Of a stretch of DNA of 10,104 nt, positions 1 to 7,113 are shown piece by piece. The translations under genes were made by a program, and so were the position numbers. The stretch is from JAMCRM01 sp041685075. GTDB lineage: Bacteria; Acidobacteriota; Terriglobia; Bryobacterales; Bryobacteraceae. Below the pieces are notes generated by a model, which saw nothing but the letters and a program-made list of their open reading frames with translations, was not told where the DNA came from and did no database searches. Location of the stretch: positions 1-10,104 of the forward strand of contig JAWLGN010000199.1 in the NCBI GenBank assembly GCA_041685075.1, in the 5' to 3' direction. Each line of letters starts with the position of its first letter. The first letter of the stretch is position 1.

Positions 1-121
1 AGACCTTCTCTGGGATCGTCAAACTCCAGAATCCCGCCGCGGCCCGAACCGGACAATTCACGTGCTAATTGGACCGGCCAACTCACATGCTAGCGACACT
101 TAGCGGGTTACATCATTGACA
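1..121. mobile_element. possible end of an insertion sequence (IS21-like end architecture), truncated by window edge
   Basis: No coding region can be supported here; short open frames enter from the left edge (one ends at 66-68, another at 101-103) but neither is recognisable. The stretch contains two 20-base imperfect direct repeats spaced 25 bases apart and finishes with TTGACA. Read from the other strand it starts TGTCAATGATG, with the repeats just inside. Multiple internal repeats close to a TG...CA terminus is how ends of IS21-family elements are built (family knowledge), where they bind the IstA transposase. The element body would lie outside the window, so the identity and the exact boundary (98 or 121 are both possible) are inference. 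Confidence 0.3.
48..92. repeat. pair of imperfect 20-bp direct repeats, 25-bp period
   Basis: Copy 1 is at 48-67 and copy 2 at 73-92. They share the pattern ACCGGMCAAYTCACRTGCTA with 17 of 20 positions identical. The next 25-base step (98-117) shows only weak resemblance. The regular spacing near a possible transposon terminus suggests transposase-binding sites; the alternative is a pair of regulator-binding sites upstream of the receptor promoter. Confidence 0.6.
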
Positions 122-144
122 CACCGTGCTTCCCCGGATATAAG
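116..144 (+). promoter_or_regulatory. near-consensus sigma70-type promoter for the TonB receptor gene
   Basis: The -35 hexamer TTGACA is at 116-121 (6/6 to consensus). A 17-base spacer follows, and then TATAAG at 139-144 (5/6 to TATAAT). Transcription would be expected to start near 150-152, only about 13-15 bases before the ATG at 165, so the transcript would begin almost at its own AAGG Shine-Dalgarno-like element (151-154). This is an unusually good match and spacing for a GC-rich region. If the upstream segment is an insertion-sequence end, the -35 box belongs to that element and the -10 box to the flank. Confidence 0.6.
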
Positions 145-158
145 TCCCTGAAGGCTAG

Positions 159-3100
159 GTGACCATGCATCTCCACAATGTGAACATCCGGGCTTGTTTC
201 GTATTGTTTATCACGTCGGCCGCCTTGTGTTTCGGGCAGGCCGGACGCGGCGGCATCAGCGGGCTGGTTACAGATCGAACAGGAGGCCTGATTCCAGGCG
301 CTACCATCGAGGCTACCCATATCTCAACCGGGGTTGCTCTCGAAACACGTTCTACGTCGGCAGGCCTGTATTCATTTACCAACCTGGTGCCGGGAACTTA
401 CAGGGTCCGGGCAAGCCAGCCGGGCTTCCAGACCGTGGTGCGGGAGTCGATTCCGGTGGAGGTGGATAACATCATCGAAGTGAACCTCGAAATGCCCACC
501 GGCGATCTGCAGCAGAGCATCACGGTTTCCGCCGAACCGGTGCTCACTAACGCCACCAACTCCACCATCGGGCAGTTGGTGACCAACCGCGCGCTTGAAA
601 ACCTGCCGCTCAACGGGCGCAACGTGCTCTACCTGGTTCAGCTCGTGCCCGGGGTGGTGCCCATCAACGGGGCGGTCAACGAGACCGGCGCGGTCAATCG
701 TCCCGGCGTGGAGGTTTCGGCCATGAATATCAATGGCGGGCAGGCCGGTTCCGTCACCTATTTTGCGGATGGCGCGCCCCTTACGGTGGAGGGCTACGGC
801 GCGGGCGCCAGCTCCCCCGCTTACGGGCCCGCCCAGGAAGGTGTGCAGGAGTTCCGCCTGGTGAGCAGCAACGTCGCCCCGTCCTACTCCAGCCCGGGGA
901 CCGGCGTCATTACCCTGGTGACCAAGTCCGGCACCGACAGCTTCCACGGCAGCGCCTTCTACTTCGCCCGCCCGAACGCCATGGCCGCGAACGATCCCTT
1001 CGTAAAAGCTTCCCAGGCGCAGGCGGGCTCGCCCAACCGGCCGCCGGACTTCTCCCGCTACCAGGCCGGCGGCAGCATTGGCGGGCCTATCGTACGGCAG
1101 AAGCTGTTCTTCTTCGGCGACTATGAGTGGACCCAGACCAGGCGGCTGAGCACCCTCACCACCACCCAGGCCTCCGATGCCGAACGCGAGGGCGATTTCT
1201 CCGGCGTGCCCACCATCTACAATCCCTTCGACATCGATGCGGCAGGCCGCCGCGTGCCCTTCCCCGGCAACCAGATCCCCCGCAGCCTGATGGATCCCGT
1301 GGCTCTCAACATGCTCGAATACATGCCCCGGGCCAACCAGGCCGGCCGCGGCATCTACCACCAGGACAACTACTTCGCCAGCGCCAGTTTTCCGGAAGAC
1401 TCCGAAAAGTACAATGGCCGCCTGGACTACTACATCGGTCCCCGCCACCAGATGTTCGGCCGGGTGACCTGGGTGGATTTCGCCACGGGCAGCGCCGACC
1501 ATTACGGCAACGGCGCAGACCCGGCCTTCTACACCGGGCGCACGCACGCCGCCGGCGCGGTGATAGGCTACAACTTCACCCTCAGTCCCAACACCCTGTT
1601 CCAGGTGCGCCAGTCCTTCGCACGCCACGCCGAACTGCTGATCGCCGCTGAGAAGGACGCCGCCAACTTCGATATCGTGGCGGCGGGCTTCCCTGCCTCG
1701 CTGCAGTCGCAGCAGGTGATCCGCTCCATGCCGCGCATGCACATCGCGGGTATGAACGGCTTCGGCTCCCGCGTTCCCACCATCGGCTTCCAGTTCATCA
1801 GCTACAACCACAACACCAGCGTAGCGGTGGAAAAGCACGCCGGGCGGCACAACCTGAAGGCCGGTTTCGAGTACCGCAAGAACTTCATCAACATGGGGCA
1901 GCCGGTGGCGCCGAGCGGGCAGTACCACTTCGACGGCACCGCCACGGCCTCCACCACGCTGGCGGGCGATGGCTACGGCTTCGCCTCCTACCTGCTGGGT
2001 ATGGGCTCCATCAATACCTCGGTGAGCAGCTTCACTATCGATCCGTATGTAGCCCAGGCCAGCCCGTATTACGGTCTCTACGTGCACGACAACATCCGTG
2101 CCACCCGCAACCTGACGGTGGACCTTGGGCTGCGCATGGAGATTTTCGGCGGTCGCACGGAGCGCTACGACCGAATGACCTGGTTCGATCCCGACGCGGT
2201 CCATACCGTCAACGGCGTCGAGATGCGCGGCGGGCTGCGATTCGCCCAGGGCGGCAAGTCGCCCTTCGCCATCCAGTGGAAGAACTTCGGTCCCCGCGTG
2301 GGGTTGGCCTACCGGCTGGGCGAGCGCACCGTACTGCACGGCGGTTTCGGGATGTTCTTCGGCCCTACGGCCTATGGCGTGGGCACGGCGGGCGACAATG
2401 CCGATTCGTTCTCCTCCCGAACCCGCTGGGCTGCCACCGAGTACGACCAGTTCGGCAACTCCATCCTGCTCCATCCGCTGGGCAACCCGTTCCCCAACGG
2501 CGTGCTGCTGCCCTCGCAGGGCGCCCTCGGCCTGGCCACCAACCTGGGATCTTCGCTCACCACCATGTTCCGCGACCAGCCCGTTCCCAAGGCCTACAAC
2601 TGGAACATCGGGGTGCAGCGCGAGATCGGCGCGGGTTTTCTGCTTTCGGCGGCATGGGTGGGCAGCCGAGGGCTGCATCAGATCGGCGATGTGGATTTGA
2701 ACAATCTCTCCTACGATCAACTCGCCCAGCACGGCGCCAGCCTCAACCAGCAGGTGCCCAATCCGTTTCTGGATGCCATCGCGGACCCCACCGCCAGCCT
2801 CTACGGCCGCGCCACCGTGCCGCGCTGGCAGACCTTGGTGGACTACCCGCAGTTTGCCACCGGGTCGGCGCCCGCCGGCGTGACGGTGCGCTCCATGGGG
2901 GTGGAGAACTCCATCTATCACTCCTTCCAGTTCAAGGCCGAGAAGCGCCTCTCGGCGCACTTTTCCACCCTGGTCTCCTTCACGGGCGGCAAGGTGATTG
3001 GAACCGGCAACGGCCGCTACGGCTACATAGGCCAGCACGGAGGCCAGCAGAACTGGAAGAACCGGTATCTCGAACGCGCCGTCGATCCGCAGGACGTCAG

Positions 3101-3647
3101 CCGCTGGCTCTCCTGGGCGGTAAACTACGACCTTCCGGTGGGTACCGGCCGCGCGCTGGCGCCCTCGCACGCGGTGGTGAAGGCGCTGCTGGCCAACTGG
3201 CGGGTGAACTCGATCTTCGCCTGGGGCACGGGGGTTCCCATTATCGTCAGCGGCGGCAACTGGCCCAACCGCAGCACCTTCTTCTCCCAGCGCCCCAACC
3301 TCGTCTGCGACCCGGCCGACAACAAGCCCGGGCGCGCGGAACAGTGGATTTCGCCAGCCTGCTTCGCTGCGCCCACCAGCCCGTTTGTCCCCGGCAACGC
3401 GCCCCGTACCCTGAGGGCGCGCAACGACGGCGCCTTCAACCTCGACCTCTCGCTCGCTAAAACCTTCCCGTTCACCGAATCCACCGCGCTGCAACTGCGG
3501 GTGGAAGCCTTCAACCTGACCAACTCCGTGCACCTCGGGCGCGTGAACGCGGGCTACAATTCGCGCGATACCTCCACGTTCGGCCGTATCACCTCGGCCT
3601 ACAGCACGCCGCGGCAGTTCCAACTGGCTGCCCGGTTCACGTTTTGA
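159..3647 (+). CDS. TonB-dependent receptor-like outer membrane protein (Oar-like) with N-terminal carboxypeptidase-regulatory domain
   Basis: Predicted outer-membrane beta-barrel protein of 1,162 residues from the GTG at 159; the ATG at 165 (1,160 residues) is equally possible and has AAGG 10 bases upstream. A Sec signal peptide covers about residues 1-28 (hydrophobic core FVLFITSAALCFG). Next is a carboxypeptidase-regulatory-like (Ig-like) domain at about 32-113 with the usual GLVTDRTGGLIPGA opening, then a plug-like region from about 118 with LENLPLNGRNVLYLVQLVPG at 146-165. The long barrel follows, with the family motifs KLFFFGDYEW (about 314-323) and FGPRVGLAYRLGERTVLHGG (about 710-729). 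The protein ends FQLAARFTF, a final-strand signal with terminal Phe as recognised by the BAM machinery. Acidobacteriota carry many such proteins, generally presumed to take up oligosaccharides or peptides; the substrate is unknown here. It is complete, without frameshift, under a strong promoter, and probably cotranscribed with the secreted protein downstream. Confidence 0.93.
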   Translation: MTMHLHNVNIRACFVLFITSAALCFGQAGRGGISGLVTDRTGGLIPGATIEATHISTGVALETRSTSAGLYSFTNLVPGTYRVRASQPGFQTVVRESIPVEVDNIIEVNLEMPTGDLQQSITVSAEPVLTNATNSTIGQLVTNRALENLPLNGRNVLYLVQLVPGVVPINGAVNETGAVNRPGVEVSAMNINGGQAGSVTYFADGAPLTVEGYGAGASSPAYGPAQEGVQEFRLVSSNVAPSYSSPGTGVITLVTKSGTDSFHGSAFYFARPNAMAANDPFVKASQAQAGSPNRPPDFSRYQAGGSIGGPIVRQKLFFFGDYEWTQTRRLSTLTTTQASDAEREGDFSGVPTIYNPFDIDAAGRRVPFPGNQIPRSLMDPVALNMLEYMPRANQAGRGIYHQDNYFASASFPEDSEKYNGRLDYYIGPRHQMFGRVTWVDFATGSADHYGNGADPAFYTGRTHAAGAVIGYNFTLSPNTLFQVRQSFARHAELLIAAEKDAANFDIVAAGFPASLQSQQVIRSMPRMHIAGMNGFGSRVPTIGFQFISYNHNTSVAVEKHAGRHNLKAGFEYRKNFINMGQPVAPSGQYHFDGTATASTTLAGDGYGFASYLLGMGSINTSVSSFTIDPYVAQASPYYGLYVHDNIRATRNLTVDLGLRMEIFGGRTERYDRMTWFDPDAVHTVNGVEMRGGLRFAQGGKSPFAIQWKNFGPRVGLAYRLGERTVLHGGFGMFFGPTAYGVGTAGDNADSFSSRTRWAATEYDQFGNSILLHPLGNPFPNGVLLPSQGALGLATNLGSSLTTMFRDQPVPKAYNWNIGVQREIGAGFLLSAAWVGSRGLHQIGDVDLNNLSYDQLAQHGASLNQQVPNPFLDAIADPTASLYGRATVPRWQTLVDYPQFATGSAPAGVTVRSMGVENSIYHSFQFKAEKRLSAHFSTLVSFTGGKVIGTGNGRYGYIGQHGGQQNWKNRYLERAVDPQDVSRWLSWAVNYDLPVGTGRALAPSHAVVKALLANWRVNSIFAWGTGVPIIVSGGNWPNRSTFFSQRPNLVCDPADNKPGRAEQWISPACFAAPTSPFVPGNAPRTLRARNDGAFNLDLSLAKTFPFTESTALQLRVEAFNLTNSVHLGRVNAGYNSRDTSTFGRITSAYSTPRQFQLAARFTF

Positions 3648-3706
3648 CCGCTGGAGCGCGGCTCGCTTCCCGCACGGGCCGGCGGGCGCGTTTAATAGAG
3701 AGAGAC

Positions 3707-4774
3707 ATGCGACCACACCTGTTCGCCGCCGCCATCGTAGGGCTGCTTCTCTGCGCGAACTCCACTTCCGCGCCGCCCGCGCGCGAGATAGAAATTTGGC
3801 ACGGCGAGGTGCAGAAGGTCGGGCACCTCGGCGACACCCAGGACGACTTCAACCTGATGGGACGGGTGCGTCCCTGGCGGGAACTCGACACCCTGACCTG
3901 GCGCCTGGAAAAACGCTCGGAGACGCCCCTCAGCTTCCGCGCGTTCCGGCGGTTGGTGGACGACGGCGACTTCAACGCCGATATCCCCATCGCCGCGCTC
4001 CAGCCCGGTCCGAACCGCATCACCATCACGGCACGCTTCAAAGATGGCCAGACGCTCACCCGAACCGTCACGGTGGTGAAGCGCTCCGGCTCCCGGCCGC
4101 TCCCCGTCACAATCCGCTGGAAAGAAGTGCGGGATCCCCAGGACGCCGGGCAGTACGTGGACGGCAAGTGGGGCTTGGATGAGTATGGCCTGCGAACGCT
4201 CCAGACAGGCTACGACCGCGTTTTCCTCATCGGCGAGCGGAGCTGGCAGGACTACGAAGTGCGCACATCCATCGTCCTCCACCAGGTGGCACCGGAGACA
4301 TCGCCCATCAGCGGGGGCAACGGCGTGGGCATCATTCTGCGCTTCGCCGGGCACGTGACGGGCGGCCCGCGGCACTTCGCTTCCGGCCAGCCCAAGTGGG
4401 GCTACCAGCCCTTCGGCTCCATAGGCTGGCTGCGCTGGAACAAGGGCGGCGCCGACCAGCCGCCCAACCAGCAGTTCTACCCTGGGGTGGGTGACGGCGC
4501 CACCAACCTGGGCCCCTACCCTGTGCGCCTCGAGTATCCTTACGCGCTGGTCTACCGCTGCGAGACGCTTCCGGACAGCCCGCAAGGCTACGGGGTAACG
4601 CGCTACAGCTTCAAGATCTGGCCCGCGGAGGCGCCGGATCCCAGGGAGTGGAGCTGGCAGCGGACCCAGACCAGCGCCGACGCGCTGCGCCGGGGCGGCG
4701 TGGCGCTTCTGGCGCATCACGTGGACGTGAGCTTCGGGGACATCGAGATCCGGCCGGTCGCGGCAGCGCGCTGA
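3707..4774 (+). CDS. secreted beta-rich protein, probable Ig-like plus concanavalin A-like (LamG/DUF1080-type) domain
   Basis: A 355-residue exported protein that I cannot assign to a named family. The frame is open further upstream, from a TTG overlapping the receptor's stop, but the ATG at 3707 is chosen because it starts a clean signal peptide (MRPHLFAAAIVGLLLCANSTSA, residues 1-22); the purine run GAGAGAGA before it is a weak ribosome site. The LLLC stretch does not fit a lipobox, so the mature protein is probably soluble. Residues about 28-125 look like an Ig-type beta sandwich (alternating strands, ending LTRTVTVVKR). Residues about 130-352 look like a concanavalin-like jelly roll: an early SWQDYEV strand and a final GGVALLAHHVDVSFGDIEIR, a closing strand like that of LamG and 3-keto-disaccharide-hydrolase (DUF1080) domains. 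No catalytic residues can be named. Sitting 59 bases after the receptor gene, it could be a glycan-binding partner; that role is inference. Confidence 0.8.
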   Translation: MRPHLFAAAIVGLLLCANSTSAPPAREIEIWHGEVQKVGHLGDTQDDFNLMGRVRPWRELDTLTWRLEKRSETPLSFRAFRRLVDDGDFNADIPIAALQPGPNRITITARFKDGQTLTRTVTVVKRSGSRPLPVTIRWKEVRDPQDAGQYVDGKWGLDEYGLRTLQTGYDRVFLIGERSWQDYEVRTSIVLHQVAPETSPISGGNGVGIILRFAGHVTGGPRHFASGQPKWGYQPFGSIGWLRWNKGGADQPPNQQFYPGVGDGATNLGPYPVRLEYPYALVYRCETLPDSPQGYGVTRYSFKIWPAEAPDPREWSWQRTQTSADALRRGGVALLAHHVDVSFGDIEIRPVAAAR

Positions 4775-4783
4775 ACAAGCGGC

Positions 4784-5755
4784 CTACCGCTCGTGGCAGG
4801 CGGTGCAGGCGAACTCGGAGTGGATCATGATGGGCCGAGCGGGGGCTCCCGGCGCTCCGTTGAACGCCGCGACGTTCTCCCGCGCCTGTGCCATGCGCGC
4901 CTCCAGCACGGGCGCATAGCTCCAGGTATCGTAATCGCCGGAAGACTTCGCGTTGGCGTAGATTTTCTGCGCCGTCTGCCAGTCGCCCGATTTCACGAGC
5001 ATGTCGCCCAGGTTCAGGAAAAAGCCCTCCAGGTTGTGCGGCGCGATCCAGGAATTCCAGCAGGCGCGCTTCGGCCCCTCGTGCGTTTCGAGGTGCCTGT
5101 ATTTGCTGTAGTCCGGGTTCTGGCGGTCGAAACGCTCTCCGGCGCACACATCCAGGGTGCGCCATTCCCATTCCAGCCCTTCCTGAAAGCGCGGCGAGTC
5201 CGCCGGCAGCCGGCTCATCACGTAGCCCGCGGTGAAGAGGTTGAACTCGGGCCACTCCTCGATGGCATCGAGGAGCATGTAGTAGCCGCGCCGTACGAGG
5301 CGCTCGTCGTTGTGCAGCGTGCCTTCCGCCACTACATGTCCGGCGAGAAAGCCCAGCACGCGCGCATCGGACGGGTCGAGCCTGTGGGCCTCTTCGAAGT
5401 ACCTCCGGGCCAGCAGTGTGTGGTCCGTGATGGTGGCGGAGACGGTGGAGAGGCGCGCGCTTTCCGCCGCCCGCCAGTTATGGAGCCAGGCGATGTGCGC
5501 GGCGGTCACGGCGTCGCCCGGCGTCTCCAGGTAGGCTGCGGTCAGGACATCGAGCGCGTGCGGGATCTGATCGTAAGCGCCGCCGTGCAGCGTCTCCCAG
5601 AAGAGCTTGTCGGCTTCGAGCGCCGCCTGGCTTCGCGTGCGCGCCGCCTCCTTGGCCGGCGCCAGGCGGATGGCGATGCGGTCCCGGTACGTCCATGCGG
5701 CAATCCCGATTGCCGCGACGAGAGCGATGGCAACAGCGATGCGCCAGCCGGCCAT
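4784..5755 (-). CDS. membrane-anchored TPR-like protein with C-terminal c-type heme motif (CxxCH)
   Basis: 323 residues, function unknown. The only in-frame ATG after the upstream stop is at 5755; no clear Shine-Dalgarno is seen. Residues about 4-22 form one hydrophobic segment (RIAVAIALVAAIGIAAW) followed by YRDR, which suits an N-terminal anchor. The middle (about 45-290) is alpha-helical with TPR-like pairs, for example LARRYFEEAHRLDPSDARVL and LGDMLVKSGDWQTAQKIYAN. After a Pro/Ala/Gly linker (about 296-306) the chain ends HSEFACTACHER, placing C317, C320 and H321 as a CxxCH heme-attachment motif two residues from the C-terminus. Two further cysteines (in LDVCAG and RACW) could pair. If heme is attached, the protein faces the periplasm and the cytochrome c maturation system would act on it. 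The motif could instead bind a metal. The gene converges on the secreted-protein gene with 9 bases between stops, and may be cotranscribed with the GH109 gene 78 bases upstream. Confidence 0.8.
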   Translation of the reverse strand: MAGWRIAVAIALVAAIGIAAWTYRDRIAIRLAPAKEAARTRSQAALEADKLFWETLHGGAYDQIPHALDVLTAAYLETPGDAVTAAHIAWLHNWRAAESARLSTVSATITDHTLLARRYFEEAHRLDPSDARVLGFLAGHVVAEGTLHNDERLVRRGYYMLLDAIEEWPEFNLFTAGYVMSRLPADSPRFQEGLEWEWRTLDVCAGERFDRQNPDYSKYRHLETHEGPKRACWNSWIAPHNLEGFFLNLGDMLVKSGDWQTAQKIYANAKSSGDYDTWSYAPVLEARMAQARENVAAFNGAPGAPARPIMIHSEFACTACHER

Positions 5756-5775
5756 CGATTCAGCCTATGCCGCCG

Positions 5776-5806
5776 GCGTCCGGACGCGCACGGCGGCCGG
5801 CCGCCG
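5776..5806. repeat. two adjacent GC-rich palindromes in the gap between the GH109 and TPR-like genes
   Basis: GCGTCCGGACGC at 5776-5787 and CGGCGGCCGGCCGCCG at 5791-5806 are perfect palindromes of 12 and 16 bases, 3 bases apart. They lie in the 78-base gap 5756-5833. Neither is followed by a T-run on either strand, so they do not make a classical intrinsic terminator. They could slow or partly stop leftward transcription, stabilise the upstream message, or simply reflect base composition. Confidence 0.45.
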
Positions 5807-5833
5807 CCGCCGTAGCCCAGGCCACAACGGAAG

Positions 5834-7096
5834 TTACAAATCGATCTCGACGGGCCGTGCAGTCTTCCACTTGCCCCGGGTGAAGTCCGGAAATTCGACC
5901 GGCGCGCTGCCGGCGGCCACAGACTGCTCGCTCAACGGCGTCACCGCGCTCCAGGTCACCGAGTCATAGACATCGATGGGGGTCTGGGTCCGGTTTCGCA
6001 CGGCGGCGACAAAGTGCAGCAGTTCCAAATAGTCGCCACCGTTGTGGCCGTAGTTCCGGGCGGTGGCGCCGTGCTTCTTCCACACGGGGTGCTCGTAGCG
6101 CTCGTAGTACGGCTCCATCTCTTCCCACTCCTCGCGTTTGCCCGCACGATCCTCGATGAAGATCTTCTCCAGGGTGCCGGAATAGATGCCCCGGGTGCCC
6201 TGGCACTTGAAGCCCAGATCGTAAGGGCGCGGCGATTGGGTGTCGTGAATCAGGGTGACGGTGACGCCGTTCTCGGTTTCGAGCAGCGAGGTGTTCACGT
6301 CGCCCAGCGCATAGCGGCGCTTGGCATTGGGATGATCCGCGCCCGCGCGCGCGACGACCTGCGCGTTGATCCCCCGGGACTTGCTGCTCATCGAAACCAG
6401 GCGCGTGAAGCGGTCGCCGCGGTTGATGTTGGTCCACCAGGCGATGGGTCCCAGCGGGTGCGTGGGATAGAGGTTGGCGTTGCGCTTCAGCGAGTGCACG
6501 CCGCGCCAGGTGAGTTCGCCGTCGGGCCGGATCTTGCGGATGTGGTGCTGGTAGCCGCCTTCGCAGTGGACGATCTCGCCGAACGCGCCCTGCCGGATCA
6601 TATTCAAAACCATCAGCACGTTGCGGTAGTAGCAGACGTTCTCGAGCAGCATGCAGGGGATGCCGGTCTTCTCGGAGGTCTCCACCAGCTCCCAGCACTC
6701 CTCGATGGTGATGGCGGCGGGCACCTCCGTGGCGGCGTACTTGCCGGCTTTCATGGCGGCGACGCAAACGCGCGCGTGCAGCTCCCAGGGGGTGGCGGTA
6801 AGGACGGCGTCGAGGTCCTCGCGGCCGGCCAGGCGCTCGTAATCGGTGACGCCGCGCGCATAGCCGGTCGGCCTGGGGCGCCCGGCCTTCTCCACCAGCC
6901 CTTGCGCGCGCTCCAGGTTAGCTTCGTTGATATCGCAGAGGGCGGGCAGCTCCACCCCGGGGACATCCAGCAGATTGCGCAGCAGCGACGTGCCGCGGCG
7001 GCCGGTTCCCACGATCCCTATGCGGACGGGCCGCGCGCCCTGGGCGAACAGCGCACCGCCCGCAAGGGCCAGCAGAGAGCGTCGTGTCATGGTCAT
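5834..7096 (-). CDS. Tat-exported Gfo/Idh/MocA-fold glycosidase, family GH109 (alpha-N-acetylgalactosaminidase-like)
   Basis: 420 residues, full length for GH109, a family that hydrolyses alpha-GalNAc by a transient oxidation with tightly bound NAD+. The ATG at 7096 is chosen for AAAGGAG ten bases upstream. A Tat signal (TRRSLLALAGGALFAQG, 4-20) implies export with NAD+ already bound in the folded protein. The Rossmann domain has G30-T-G32-R-R-G35. The usual Gfo/Idh EKP is replaced by EVPAA (124-128), as in GH109. Family signatures follow: LLENVCYYR (150-158), GGYQHHIR (180-187), NLYPTHPLGP (208-217), PYDLGF (291-296) and LSEQSVAAG with FPDFTRGKW near the end. From memory of the Elizabethkingia enzyme (E149, Y179, Y225, H228, Y307), the equivalents here are E152, Y182, Y210, H213 and Y292, all present with consistent spacing. 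The residue after the active-site His is Pro rather than the common Gly. Activity on alpha-GalNAc is likely but substrate range within the family varies. Confidence 0.88.
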   Translation of the reverse strand: MTMTRRSLLALAGGALFAQGARPVRIGIVGTGRRGTSLLRNLLDVPGVELPALCDINEANLERAQGLVEKAGRPRPTGYARGVTDYERLAGREDLDAVLTATPWELHARVCVAAMKAGKYAATEVPAAITIEECWELVETSEKTGIPCMLLENVCYYRNVLMVLNMIRQGAFGEIVHCEGGYQHHIRKIRPDGELTWRGVHSLKRNANLYPTHPLGPIAWWTNINRGDRFTRLVSMSSKSRGINAQVVARAGADHPNAKRRYALGDVNTSLLETENGVTVTLIHDTQSPRPYDLGFKCQGTRGIYSGTLEKIFIEDRAGKREEWEEMEPYYERYEHPVWKKHGATARNYGHNGGDYLELLHFVAAVRNRTQTPIDVYDSVTWSAVTPLSEQSVAAGSAPVEFPDFTRGKWKTARPVEIDL

Positions 7097-7106
7097 GCCG
7101 TGGTGT

Positions 7107-7113
7107 CTCCTTT
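7107..7113 (-). promoter_or_regulatory. ribosome binding site of the GH109 gene, overlapping the upstream stop codon
   Basis: On the minus strand the sequence reads TAAAGGAG: the TAA stop of the phosphodiesterase gene (7112-7114) shares bases with the AAAGGAG Shine-Dalgarno of the GH109 gene. The spacer to the ATG at 7096 is 10 bases, which decides that start over the second ATG at 7090. Ribosomes finishing the first gene stop directly on this site, so the two genes are probably translationally coupled. Confidence 0.75.

Noticed and set aside
2..103. Short open frames entering from the left edge as the tail of a transposase gene
   Set aside because: The frames ending at 66-68 and 101-103 give only about 21-33 residues and resemble nothing I can identify; both run through the direct repeats.
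219..232. Lipobox-like AALC in the receptor signal peptide
   Set aside because: The -3 and -1 positions (Ala, Leu) do not fit the lipobox, and a TonB-type barrel is not expected to be a lipoprotein.
3669..3690. Possible terminator after the receptor gene (CCCGC/GCGGG stem)
   Set aside because: Only five base pairs with an 8-base loop and no adjacent T-run (CGCG intervenes); the next gene starts at once, so read-through is more likely.
3644..3706. Upstream extension of the secreted-protein gene to a TTG overlapping the receptor stop
   Set aside because: The added residues are Arg-rich and would bury the clear signal peptide that begins at the ATG at 3707.
372..3716. Open frame of more than 1,100 codons antisense to the receptor gene
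   Set aside because: The sense frame has all receptor motifs, a signal peptide and an outer-membrane terminal strand. The antisense product is low-complexity Gly/Ala/Val/Arg/His-rich with no domain, as expected from GC-rich third-codon bias.
4778..4791. Small hairpin between the convergent stop codons (AGCGG-CCTA-CCGCT)
   Set aside because: A five-pair stem with no T-run on either strand is too weak to call as a bidirectional terminator.
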